From contig CABUNG010000016.1 in assembly GCA_902492895.1 (NCBI GenBank), positions 1-53,853 on the forward strand: 53,853 nt of DNA, in the 5' to 3' direction. A program made the translations under genes and the position numbers. This DNA is from an uncultured Oscillospiraceae bacterium. Lineage in GTDB: Bacteria > Bacillota > Clostridia > Oscillospirales > Acutalibacteraceae. The notes under the pieces are model-generated. The model was not told where the DNA came from. It searched no databases and saw only the letters and a list, made by a program, of their open reading frames with translations. Below are positions 9,693-17,296 of this stretch, piece after piece (position 1 is the first letter of the stretch; every line of letters starts with the position of its first letter).

Positions 9693-9719
9693 CGACGTAT
9701 TAGAAAAGGGGGAAAAGAA

Positions 9720-10808
9720 ATGCAAGTCCGCTTGCCGTTTCATTACGATGTGGAGATCTTTTCCGAATGTTTTACGTTTTATAAACTCGGCATGATGAAA
9801 TCTCACCGGGATTATGAAGCCTGGCTCTTCAACCACGGCGGCATTTTCATGAATGAAGCCTATAACACCTACCTGGGGCGGCAGGGGCAGCGGCTGCGCA
9901 TGGAAGATTACGCGCCGCTGCTGGCATTCTCGCCAGTTGACCATACCTCCTTTTCATCAGACGAGGAGCTGATTGCCGCCATTGTGGGTATTCTATCGGA
10001 TGGGGAGTACGTGATGCTGGAGCAGGGGTTTGAGAGCCCCGACCCGCAGGATCCGGAGCCCATCCGCCTGCACGAGACCGTGTTCTATGCCGTGGATACG
10101 GATAAACGGACCGTTTGCTACCCCGATCTGCGCGGCGGTGTCTTCCTCGAGCAGGAGCAGACGTTTGAGGAGATTGCCAAGGCCCATAAGCGTATGCGGA
10201 TCTACTATGATCAGCACGAATATTTTGCCAGACAGGTGAAAGAAACTCACTTCGCTTTCAGCCGGGTAAAAGTGTGTCATGAGGCACAGGAACGAGCGGA
10301 TATGCAGCGTTTTTTTCACATGCTGGAGCAGGACTGCGCCTCTGGTCTGACCACAACCGTGTATTATGATATGGAATGGAAACAGGAGCGCAGCTACCAG
10401 TACCGTGGTTCATCTGAGGTGCTGCGCGGGTATCGCGAATGGCTGGAAACCCGCGCCGGAGGAGACCACAAGGAACGGATGTGGATCCGCCTGTCCCTCG
10501 GCCTGTTCAAATACATGGAATACGCCGCGCTGCTGCGCCGAAAGGTGGATATCCTATGCCGTGCGGGCATGCCGTACGATGACGAGCCGCTGGTGAAACT
10601 GCAGGAAACGCTGGAGCTTCTGCGCAGTCAGGCCCTGAAGTGGGAAATGACGGGACGGGAGGCGGCGGTGCCCGCACTGTGCGAATCTCTGGATTTGGCA
10701 TTTGCGCAGGATCGGTATTTTCTGCTCGATCTGCTCTATCATCTGCGGACGTTTTTACTTCAGCCGTCCCTTTATACTACCAATCCATTTTGTCTTAATG
10801 ACGGTTGA
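9720..10808 (+). CDS. Conserved-looking cytosolic protein of unknown function
   Basis: A 362-residue protein with no signal peptide and no membrane segment; I do not recognise its family. The ATG at 9720 follows AAAAGGGGGAAAAG. The N-terminal 190 residues are mixed alpha/beta with several aromatic and charged segments ('FHYDVEIFSECFTFYKLG', 'YVMLEQGFE', 'VFYAVDTDKRTVCYPDLRGG'). The C-terminal 170 residues look all-helical ('LGLFKYMEYAALLRRKVDIL'). It lies 27 bases after the GH26 stop and is probably co-transcribed, and it is followed by the promoter of the regulator gene. A link to the carbohydrate pathway is only suggested by position. Confidence 0.6.
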   Translation: MQVRLPFHYDVEIFSECFTFYKLGMMKSHRDYEAWLFNHGGIFMNEAYNTYLGRQGQRLRMEDYAPLLAFSPVDHTSFSSDEELIAAIVGILSDGEYVMLEQGFESPDPQDPEPIRLHETVFYAVDTDKRTVCYPDLRGGVFLEQEQTFEEIAKAHKRMRIYYDQHEYFARQVKETHFAFSRVKVCHEAQERADMQRFFHMLEQDCASGLTTTVYYDMEWKQERSYQYRGSSEVLRGYREWLETRAGGDHKERMWIRLSLGLFKYMEYAALLRRKVDILCRAGMPYDDEPLVKLQETLELLRSQALKWEMTGREAAVPALCESLDLAFAQDRYFLLDLLYHLRTFLLQPSLYTTNPFCLNDG

Positions 10809-10845
10809 ATCAGCGAAATTAACGTTATAAATTTGAATATTTTTC

Positions 10846-10941
10846 ACTATTCGGCGGAAAAATACAGTTTGACAAAGCATGGAAAGCATGTTAAACTGCA
10901 ATTGATATTGTAAATTCCAGCGGAACTATTTGGAATAGTGG
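10846..10941 (+). promoter_or_regulatory. Promoter and operator-like repeats before the ArsR-like regulator
   Basis: TTGACA at 10869-10874, a 17-base spacer and TAAACT at 10892-10897 form a sigma-A-like promoter. Around it the motif ACTATTYGG occurs at 10846-10854 and 10925-10933. The second copy is half of a perfect palindrome ACTATT-tgg-AATAGT (10925-10939) that abuts the ribosome-binding site. This layout fits autoregulation by the downstream helix-turn-helix protein, which is inference. Confidence 0.55.
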
Positions 10942-10954
10942 AAGGGGTATTCAC

Positions 10955-11926
10955 TTGAAGATTCAGTTTGTGCAAGAGCCGGGCTACGTTCACGATCTCT
11001 ACTACATTTTTATGCTGGCCTATCAAACCACCGAGGCTGTGAGCGACGAGTATGCCGAGAAAATGAGCGCCACGTTCGGCCCCTGTCCCGCGGAGCTGTA
11101 TACGTTTTTTTATCCGCGCGAGGATGGGGAAACCTTCATGACTTCCCTGTTTGAGGATCTGCAGAACACCTCGGGGTCCAAGGGTCTCGCCGATTTGTTT
11201 GAACTGCTTCAGGATGAAAACGAGGTGTACCGCCGGTTTCTTCGTTTCTTTTTCCCGAATCTGGAGAACTCGGATAATGCCGTGCGCATGATATCCCGGC
11301 ATATTTACGATTCGGCTTATCCGGATACGCTCAAATTCCACCTGCTCTCTTTTTGTGTGGACCCGAGCGGCCATATCCGGCTCCTCGTCAAGGAACTGCA
11401 GGAAAAAGAGCGCCTGTTGAAAAAATATACGGAGGAAAATTTCGCCGTCCTGCTCAATATGCAGGCGGGCTTGGAGCCGGAGTCCCTGTTCCGCATGCTC
11501 TGCCCCGATGAGCGGCTGGAGGACAAGAGTCCCCTGGAATATTCCCTGTCTCTGCTGGATAAAAGCCTGATTAAGGTGAGCCGGCGGAACCGGTATCTGC
11601 TGCTGCTCGGTTCGGATTATGAGAATAACCGCCTGCTGCGGAGCATCCGGTATCCGGAACCCGATCTGGTGCAGTTCGGCAAGGTGATGTCGGAAGCCAA
11701 CCGCCAGAAGATTCTCGAAATGCTGCTGGAACGGGGCGAACTTTGCACCGCCGACATTGCCAAAGAGTGGGATACGTCGGTCACCCTGGTGTATTACCAT
11801 CTCGAAATGATGCACAGCACGGGGCTGCTCAAATCCCGCAACGCCGGACGGACCCTGTTTTACAGCATCGACGGGGACTATTTCCGCCGCGTCGCGGTTT
11901 CTCTGCAAAAATACTGCGTGGAATGA
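10955..11926 (+). CDS. Transcriptional regulator with ArsR-like C-terminal winged helix
   Basis: A 323-residue DNA-binding protein. TTG at 10955 follows GGAAGGGG by 7 bases. The last 80 residues form an ArsR/HTH_20-type winged helix: 'ANRQKILEMLLERGELCTA', 'DIAKEWDTSVTLVYYHLEMM' and 'GLLKSRNAGRTLFYSID'. The N-terminal 240 residues are helical and unlike the small metal-sensing ArsR proteins, so the ligand is probably not a metal; no cysteine metal site is visible in the winged helix. It closes the carbohydrate locus and may control it. Its own promoter carries a palindrome that could be its operator. Confidence 0.75.
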   Translation: MKIQFVQEPGYVHDLYYIFMLAYQTTEAVSDEYAEKMSATFGPCPAELYTFFYPREDGETFMTSLFEDLQNTSGSKGLADLFELLQDENEVYRRFLRFFFPNLENSDNAVRMISRHIYDSAYPDTLKFHLLSFCVDPSGHIRLLVKELQEKERLLKKYTEENFAVLLNMQAGLEPESLFRMLCPDERLEDKSPLEYSLSLLDKSLIKVSRRNRYLLLLGSDYENNRLLRSIRYPEPDLVQFGKVMSEANRQKILEMLLERGELCTADIAKEWDTSVTLVYYHLEMMHSTGLLKSRNAGRTLFYSIDGDYFRRVAVSLQKYCVE

Positions 11927-11972
11927 GGTTTGTTTTTGCCGATGGAGCGTCATCGGCGGCCTCCAACGAGAT

Positions 11973-12010
11973 AAAGAGCCGCGGGACAAACGTCCCGCGG
12001 TTCTTTCCTT
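11973..12010 (+). terminator. Rho-independent terminator after the ArsR-like regulator
   Basis: A 9-bp perfect core stem (11979-11987 with 11992-12000), extended by A-T and G-T pairs to 11973-12006, with loop AAAC and a T-rich tail, lies 47 bases after the stop codon. Confidence 0.85.
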
Positions 12011-12107
12011 TTTAGCGGGTACATCCGAATTGACCGGACAATGTCCCGATCGCCCTCCTTCCGCATACGCTGGTTTATAGGAATGGATACGGAAAGGGGC
12101 CACAGGT

Positions 12108-13388
12108 ATGGACATTCATGTTGTCCGGGCGGGAGAGACGCTGTACGAGATCGCACAGCGATACGGGGTTTCTCCTGAGCGTCTGATACTCGACAACGGA
12201 CTGGACGATCCCACCCGGCTGGTGCCGGGGCAGACGCTGGTGATCCTCTACCCGCTCCGGACCGTGACGGTCCAGCCGGGGGATACGCTCACGTCGATCG
12301 CGGCAAGGGAGGGGGTCACGGTCAATCAGCTGCTGCGGAATAACTATGGACTGGGCGGGGACGTCACCGTCTATTCCGGGCAGACCATCGTCATCGATTA
12401 TCTGCAGGAGAAGCAGGGGACCATGTCGGTAAACGGCTATGTATATCCCTTTGTGGACCGGGCGGTGCTGCGGCAGGCGCTCCCTTACATGACCTATCTG
12501 ACCATGTTTACCTACGGCTTCACGCCGGAGGGTAATCTGGTCGATTTGGACGACGAGGAACTGATCGCGCTTTCCAGGGAATACGGCGTCTCCCCGTTGA
12601 TGCACCTGTCCACCCTGACGCCTGCGGGCAATTTCAGCAGTGAATTGGCGAACCTCCTGCTGAATAATCCGGATCTGCAGGACCGGATCATCGACCAGGT
12701 GCTGGAAGTGCTGCGTACGAAGGGTTACGACGGGCTGGATGTGGATTTCGAATTCATCGCGCCTGAAAACCGGCAGGCGTACATCGACTTTGTCACCAAG
12801 CTGACCGCCCGCCTCAATCCGGAGGGCTTTATCGTGGTGACGGCCCTGGCCCCGAAAACCTACGCCGAGCAGCCGGGCCTTCTCTATGAAGCCCACGACT
12901 ACCCCGGTATTGGGAATGCGAGCAACGCGGTGCTGCTGATGACGTACGAATGGGGATACTCTGCGGGGCCGCCCATGGCCGTGGCGCCGATCGGGAATGT
13001 ACGGCGGGTGCTGGATTATGCGGTCACGGCGATCGATCCCGCCAAAATCTATATGGGGATGCCGAACTATGGATATGACTGGCCGCTGCCCTTTGTACAG
13101 GGGGTGACCCGCGCCCCGTCGATCGGAAATGTGGAGGCTGTGGACATCGCGGCCCGCTACGGGGCGGCGATCCAGTACGATGAGGTCTCCCAGGCCCCGC
13201 ATTTCAACTATTACAACGAATCGTGGACGGAACACGAAGTCTGGTTCGAGGATGCACGGAGTGTGCGGGAGAAGCTGGCCCTGGTTCCGGAATATGGCCT
13301 CCAGGGGGTGGGATACTGGAACCTGATGCGTCCCTTCCCGCAGAACTGGCAGGTCCTCAACGCCCTGTACAATATACGCAGAGCCTAG
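12108..13388 (+). CDS. LysM-GH18 peptidoglycan hydrolase, YaaH/SleL-like spore cortex protein
   Basis: A 426-residue protein with two LysM peptidoglycan-binding repeats (about 2-46 and 48-94) and a GH18 barrel (about 105-420). The family motif DGLDVDFE is intact, giving catalytic E215. Homologues such as YaaH/SleL act as N-acetylglucosaminidases on spore cortex or as spore-coat proteins. No signal peptide is present, which is usual for coat-associated members made in the mother cell. ATG at 12108 follows GGAAAGGGGCC. It is a single-gene unit between two unrelated regions. Its presence suggests that the host sporulates. Confidence 0.87.
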   Translation: MDIHVVRAGETLYEIAQRYGVSPERLILDNGLDDPTRLVPGQTLVILYPLRTVTVQPGDTLTSIAAREGVTVNQLLRNNYGLGGDVTVYSGQTIVIDYLQEKQGTMSVNGYVYPFVDRAVLRQALPYMTYLTMFTYGFTPEGNLVDLDDEELIALSREYGVSPLMHLSTLTPAGNFSSELANLLLNNPDLQDRIIDQVLEVLRTKGYDGLDVDFEFIAPENRQAYIDFVTKLTARLNPEGFIVVTALAPKTYAEQPGLLYEAHDYPGIGNASNAVLLMTYEWGYSAGPPMAVAPIGNVRRVLDYAVTAIDPAKIYMGMPNYGYDWPLPFVQGVTRAPSIGNVEAVDIAARYGAAIQYDEVSQAPHFNYYNESWTEHEVWFEDARSVREKLALVPEYGLQGVGYWNLMRPFPQNWQVLNALYNIRRA

Positions 13389-13540
13389 CGGCGGGCTTGG
13401 CAGCCGGATGGAGGCGTGATATAATAAAAAATAGTATTTAATTTTGTTTTGCTTAAAATCATCAAATCTTAAAAACCGTTGTAAATACTGACTTTTTTGC
13501 TTGTCAACGCATTTGAAATTGCAACAAAGCCTAATGTTTT

Positions 13541-13606
13541 GGTGCCCAAATGGTGCCCGAATTTCCTATGGCGATATAAAGTGATACAGGCAGATATAAG
13601 GGGATA
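13541..13606 (+). repeat. Left copy of the islet-flanking repeat
   Basis: A 19-base motif at 13541-13559 and a 24-base motif at 13583-13606, starting 42 bases apart. The corresponding motifs in the right copy match at 17 of 19 and 18 of 24 positions. The second motif is GATAC-rich and itself contains two GATA steps, as arm-type recombinase sites often do. Confidence 0.5.
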
Positions 13607-13617
13607 CCATAATATGC

Positions 13618-13652
13618 GAGGGCGAAAGCACTCGTTGCTTTCGCCCTCTTGT
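13618..13652 (+). terminator. 13-bp hairpin, terminator-like
   Basis: A perfect stem 13618-13630 with 13636-13648 and a CTCGT loop, followed by TTGTCT. It may be the terminator of a gene lost from the islet. No intact gene ends just before it on either strand. Confidence 0.5.
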
Positions 13653-13834
13653 CTGCCACATAAGCAGGGGCAGACGCACTTGTCAACGGCGAGCGAAGCC
13701 CGTTCATCTTGACCGTTGACGAGGGCGGCTGGCTCTGCTGTTCCGTATAGAGTGGGATTAATGTGGAAAATAAAGTGATATAATGTGTACGTTGAGAAAA
13801 TTGACAAATCAAAAGTTGTGTAAAGGAGAAAATC

Positions 13835-14593
13835 ATGGAGTTTAGAAAAGTATTCGATACAATTCCAGAACAGTTTGATAAGTACAGACCCCGATATAAT
13901 GAGGAGTTGTTTGCAGATTTGATTTCCTATGCAGAGATTAAACCAGGCAAGACAGTGTTGGAACTTGGCCCAGGAACGGGACAGGCTACAGAACCAATTT
14001 TAAATACTGGATGTTCTTATAATGCTATTGAACTTGGTGAGCATTTGGCTGATATGATGAGAAGCAAGTATGGAAATCATGCAAACTTTAATATTGTTAA
14101 CGCTGACTTTATCACTCATAATTTTGGAAATCAGAGATTTGATATGATTTATTCCGCAGCAACCATACAATGGATTCCAGAGGATATCGCCTTTCGAAAA
14201 ACATTTAATTTATTAAAGCCAGGTGGAGTACTTGCAATGCTTTTAACAAAAGCGGACTATAAAACATCGAATGAAAAGCTTTACAATAAGATACAGCAAG
14301 TTTATTCTGCTTATTTTAAGCCCGATATAGAATACAAACAGGGTTCGTTTATTTATTCAAATGTAGCAAATTATGGGTATGTAGATTTCGAAAAACGTGA
14401 ATATTATGGTAAGCGAGAGCTTACAACAGAGGAATATGTTGCCCTTTGCGGAACACATTGTGACCATATTGTACTTTCTGAACCATATAAGAGTAATTTT
14501 TATGACGGTATTAGATGTGCAGTAAATGAAACCGGAGGAAAGGTTATATTTCTTGACACATATGTGATGTACTTAGCAAAAAAGCCTCTTTGA
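13835..14593 (+). CDS. Class I SAM-dependent methyltransferase (AT-rich islet)
   Basis: A 252-residue methyltransferase with a Rossmann core: motif I 'VLELGPGTGQATEPIL' near residue 40, an acidic turn 'AIELGEHLADMMRSKYG', motif II 'NADFI' and motif IV 'RFDMIYSAATIQWIPED'. ATG at 13835 follows TAAAGGAG. It most resembles the trans-aconitate/ubiquinone-type methyltransferases often found in Firmicutes mobile DNA, and the substrate is unknown. Codon use is AT-biased and unlike both flanking genes, in line with recent transfer. It is a single gene with no partner in its orientation, followed by 600 bases without a gene. Confidence 0.85.
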   Translation: MEFRKVFDTIPEQFDKYRPRYNEELFADLISYAEIKPGKTVLELGPGTGQATEPILNTGCSYNAIELGEHLADMMRSKYGNHANFNIVNADFITHNFGNQRFDMIYSAATIQWIPEDIAFRKTFNLLKPGGVLAMLLTKADYKTSNEKLYNKIQQVYSAYFKPDIEYKQGSFIYSNVANYGYVDFEKREYYGKRELTTEEYVALCGTHCDHIVLSEPYKSNFYDGIRCAVNETGGKVIFLDTYVMYLAKKPL

Positions 14594-14702
14594 TGATATT
14601 TAGAAGCAGAAAGAACAAATTCATATTTGCTTAAAGGTTTGGGATACTCCCAACAAGCAATAATCTCTCTGCCTGTTGTAGACGGGAAAGAGTGATTTTT
14701 AC

Positions 14703-14956
14703 GGAAAGGGTACCCCTTTCCTATGCTTGCTACGGAACTTTTCACAAAGGAACGGAAAGGAATGAATAAACAAAACTGATAGCATTTTTCTTTGAAATGT
14801 TACGCAGTTAAAGGTCGTTTTAAGTGGAAAAGGTTTAAAGACCTTGCCTTATCAGTTTTGGTGCCTGTAAAGATTTTGTTTACAAGGCATATTAAACCTC
14901 TAATGCGTAACATAATGGTACAAAAATAAGGTAGTCCTAAATTGCCTTTATAGGCA
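14703..14956. other. Structured non-coding stretch with crossing inverted repeats
   Basis: The 600-base gap 14594-15193 has no gene but several perfect inverted repeats. Hairpin 14703-14710/14714-14721 has 8 bp. An 11-bp pair 14771-14781/14850-14860 encloses a 6-bp pair 14811-14816/14840-14845. A 10-bp pair 14797-14806/14904-14913 crosses the 11-bp pair, giving pseudoknot topology. Two smaller hairpins lie at 14862-14889 and 14944-14957. The density of pairing suggests an RNA or a protein-binding site such as an element end or transfer origin; which one cannot be decided here. Confidence 0.4.
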
Positions 14957-14997
14957 TGATGACACTATCCGATACTTATGTGTACCGTCTTATTCGT

Positions 14998-15065
14998 GGT
15001 GCTAAAATGGTGCCCGGTCTTACAAAACCACCTTGTACGGAGATACGGCAAGATAAACGGAGATA
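14998..15065 (+). repeat. Right copy of the islet-flanking repeat
   Basis: The 19-base motif recurs at 14998-15016 with two changes, and the 24-base motif at 15042-15065 (18 of 24 identical) with nearly the same spacing (44 against 42 bases). Same orientation as the left copy, so a direct repeat about 1.46 kb apart. Confidence 0.5.
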
Positions 15066-15193
15066 TGCGGAAAACCTTGATTTTAAGCCATTTTCTCATG
15101 GTGTAATAAACATTTATGAGGGCTTGTAAGAAGATTTCCGTCTATTAAATCAATAAAAAACTTATATCCAGGAATCGAAAGGATGGGATCGGC

Positions 15194-16009
15194 ATGAGCC
15201 GCGAGGAAATCAATACAGTCAAACGCTACTACGACGAGGCGCCGGAACGTGAATGGGACCGGCTGGATACCCATCCGTTTGAATTCCAGCTAACCACCTG
15301 GATGATGGACCGGTACATAAAGCCCGGCGATACGGTTCTCGATATCGGCGGGGGGCCCGGCCGGTATGCGATTTATTACGCCAAAAAGGGATGCCGCGTC
15401 ACCTTGGTGGATTTGTCGGACGGCCATATCCGGCTGGCCGGGGAGAAGGCCCGGGAGGCCGAGGTTTCGCTGGAAACCCATACCGCCAACTGTCTGGAGC
15501 TCCACACGCTGGGACTGGGGACGTTCGATCATGTGCTGTTCATGGGGCCGCTGTATCATTTGCAGGAGAAAGCCGATCAGGTAAAGGGCGTGGAAATCGC
15601 GCTCCAACACCTAAAACAGGGCGGGCTCTTCTACGCCTCGTTCATTCTGGCGTTTGCAGGCATTCTGTACGATCTGCAATATGCCGGGTTTATTCAGGAC
15701 GATATCGCCAATCCCGCCACGGCAAAACTGGTGGAAGCGGTGGCCAGCGGGGCGGATTACCGCGGGCCGGGATTCACTTCGGTGTACTTTCACCATCAGC
15801 GCAACATCGCGTCGTTTATGGAGCCGTTTGGGCTGGAAAAGCTTCATTTGTTCGGACAGGAAGGGATTTTGGCCCCGAATAAAAACGACCTTCTGAAGCG
15901 CAGCGAAGCCGAGGTACGCTGCTGGGTGGAGCTGGCCAAGGCCTATCTGGAGCTTCCTGAGTTTCTCAGCTGGTCGGAACATGCGATGTATATCGGAAGA
16001 AAACGGTGA
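15194..16009 (+). CDS. Class I SAM-dependent methyltransferase
   Basis: A 271-residue methyltransferase, GC-rich like the chromosome. Motif I 'VLDIGGGPGRYAIYYAKKG' lies near residue 47, the acidic strand 'VTLVDLSDGHIRLA' near 70, and 'FDHVLFMGPLYHL' near 112. ATG at 15194 follows AAAGGATGGG. The substrate is unknown; such single methyltransferases act on small molecules or antibiotics. It is not homologous in detail to the islet methyltransferase 600 bases upstream, and it lies just outside the right repeat, so it may be either resident or a passenger. Confidence 0.87.
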   Translation: MSREEINTVKRYYDEAPEREWDRLDTHPFEFQLTTWMMDRYIKPGDTVLDIGGGPGRYAIYYAKKGCRVTLVDLSDGHIRLAGEKAREAEVSLETHTANCLELHTLGLGTFDHVLFMGPLYHLQEKADQVKGVEIALQHLKQGGLFYASFILAFAGILYDLQYAGFIQDDIANPATAKLVEAVASGADYRGPGFTSVYFHHQRNIASFMEPFGLEKLHLFGQEGILAPNKNDLLKRSEAEVRCWVELAKAYLELPEFLSWSEHAMYIGRKR

Positions 16010-16084
16010 GGAGTGCATACAAGGCATCTTATCCGTTCAGCATTTCGAGAGACGGGTTCCGGCCGGGCGTCCCGCAGATCCTCT

Positions 16085-16128
16085 CAAAAAACCACGGGGC
16101 GGGCCGCCGATACGCGGCACGCCCCGTG
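16085..16128 (-). terminator. Terminator for the DUF1836-SHOCT operon
   Basis: A stem of 9 bp (16093-16101 with 16120-16128) plus an inner 5-bp stem, followed on the minus strand by a run of T (16085-16090 read in reverse). It lies between the convergent methyltransferase and SHOCT genes and could serve both directions. Confidence 0.8.
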
Positions 16129-16145
16129 CGTTATCCGAGGGTTTT

Positions 16146-16529
16146 CTAAATCTCGTCCAATATCTCGCGGCGCCTTCGGTCGTATTCCTCCGCCGTAATC
16201 AGCCCCTGCTGATGCAGATTCCGCAGGGTTTCGAGGCGTTCTTCGGGGGATTTGGGCGGCGCGGACGGCTGGGGCGGCGACACGATGACAGGAGCCGGAG
16301 GCTCCCCCTCGTCCTCAAAGCGGATTTCGCCGGTGGGCACCCCTTTTTCGGAAAAGGCGTTCACGCCGTTCATGACGGTGATGACGAGGGCGATGAGAGT
16401 CCAGAAAAAACCGAAAGCACCGAACTGCGGGATAACGATGAACAGCCCGATGAGGACAAAAATCACGCCCACCGCCAGTCCAAAGGCGGAAGTCGTCTTG
16501 CTGGGACGGTATTCCATGCGTCTTCTCAT
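16146..16529 (-). CDS. Small membrane protein with C-terminal SHOCT domain
   Basis: A 127-residue protein. ATG at 16529 follows AAGGAGAC by 7 bases. Two adjacent hydrophobic segments (about 13-33 and 38-56) make a hairpin in the membrane. A proline-rich linker follows, and the last 30 residues match the SHOCT domain ('LETLRNLHQQGLITAEEYDR'), a short helical C-terminal module of unclear role, often in oligomerising membrane proteins. It lies 27 bases downstream of the DUF1836 gene and probably forms an operon with it. Confidence 0.8.
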   Translation of the reverse strand: MRRRMEYRPSKTTSAFGLAVGVIFVLIGLFIVIPQFGAFGFFWTLIALVITVMNGVNAFSEKGVPTGEIRFEDEGEPPAPVIVSPPQPSAPPKSPEERLETLRNLHQQGLITAEEYDRRRREILDEI

Positions 16530-16556
16530 AGCCGGGTCTCCTTTTCAATAAATGGA

Positions 16557-17138
16557 TCAGGAGGCGTCGCCTTTCTCTTTGCGGGACTTGCGGGGTTCCT
16601 TGCTTTCGGGGGGCGGATCCGGCGCCAGGCTGTCGAGAATCCGGGCGGCGGCGATCCGTCTTGCGTTGGCTTCGAGGGCTAGCCCGATAGCGAGCTGGTA
16701 CATCGTTTCCTCTCCTTGGTCGGAAAGGCCCTCCACCCGCTCGGCCACCTCTTTGAGAGCGATATTCTGGGCATCCGCGAAATCCTGGTAGAGATCGCGG
16801 ATCGGCTGCACCTCGGTCAGTCCGCGCAGGGTGGAATCGATTTCGGGCAGGGACAGCACGGATTTGAGGGTGCAGATCATGAGCAGACGGGAGAGATGCT
16901 CCCGTCCGTATTTTTTTTGATTCGGCCGGGGCAACACGCCGTCCTTGACATAATTGTTGATCATGCTCGGCGTCAGGAGGCGTTCTCCCTCCAGGGAAAA
17001 GGGATCGAGTTCTTTGCTCATCAGGGTGATGACCTGATCCATGTAAAGATCCAGCTCGGGCAGGCGATCCCACGAAATGGGTTCGTAATGCAGCACCGAG
17101 TCGACCCATTGCCACAATTTTTCTTCTTTATCCCCCAT
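16557..17138 (-). CDS. DUF1836 family protein, putative MerR-like regulator
   Basis: A 193-residue protein of the DUF1836 family, found mainly in Firmicutes and predicted to hold a winged or MerR-like DNA-binding helix-turn-helix. The key segment is 'LTPSMINNYVKDGVLPRP' near residue 53, followed by 'YGREHLSRLLMICTLKSVL', then a helical C-terminal half. ATG at 17138 follows GAAGGAGA. The C-terminus is lysine/arginine rich and probably disordered. It heads a two-gene minus-strand operon with the SHOCT protein. The regulated target is unknown. Confidence 0.8.
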   Translation of the reverse strand: MGDKEEKLWQWVDSVLHYEPISWDRLPELDLYMDQVITLMSKELDPFSLEGERLLTPSMINNYVKDGVLPRPNQKKYGREHLSRLLMICTLKSVLSLPEIDSTLRGLTEVQPIRDLYQDFADAQNIALKEVAERVEGLSDQGEETMYQLAIGLALEANARRIAAARILDSLAPDPPPESKEPRKSRKEKGDAS

Positions 17139-17230
17139 ATGGCGTCTCCTTCCACTTCCAAAACATCTGCATAAAGTATAACATGATTCGCCATACTATT
17201 CAAGACGGATGCAATGTGTCGGACAAATTG

Positions 17231-17273
17231 TTAACAATCATGTAACATAGTTTTAGAAACTACGTGTTATCAT
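17231..17273 (+). promoter_or_regulatory. PhoP-box-like promoter of the SGNH hydrolase
   Basis: TTAACA (17231-17236), GTAACA (17242-17247) and TTAGAA (17253-17258) stand at exact 11-base steps, followed by a -10-like TATCAT at 17268. The last box starts 15 bases before the -10, the same distance as in the pst promoter region. ATTGTTAACAAT (17227-17238) is also a perfect 12-base palindrome. Phosphate control of the SGNH gene is inference. Confidence 0.45.
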
Positions 17274-17296
17274 ATTAACCAAAGAGGTGATCGGAT

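Larger units (their letters stand above)
13430..15180. mobile_element. AT-rich islet, probable remnant of an integrated element
   Basis: Base composition drops sharply (by eye to about 35-40 percent GC) between two GC-rich genes. Each side carries a version of the same two-part repeat (13541-13606 and 14998-15065). Inside are one methyltransferase gene, a strong hairpin, a short in-frame coding tail ending at TAG 13748 ('LVNGERSPFILTVDEGGW') that may be the end of a lost gene, and a long structured non-coding stretch. No transposase or integrase gene remains, so the element type cannot be named. The first 400 bases (13389-13834) hold no intact gene. Confidence 0.45.

Noticed and set aside
13389..15193. 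An integrase or transposase in the AT-rich islet
   Set aside because: Both strands were read; only short frames without recombinase motifs were found.
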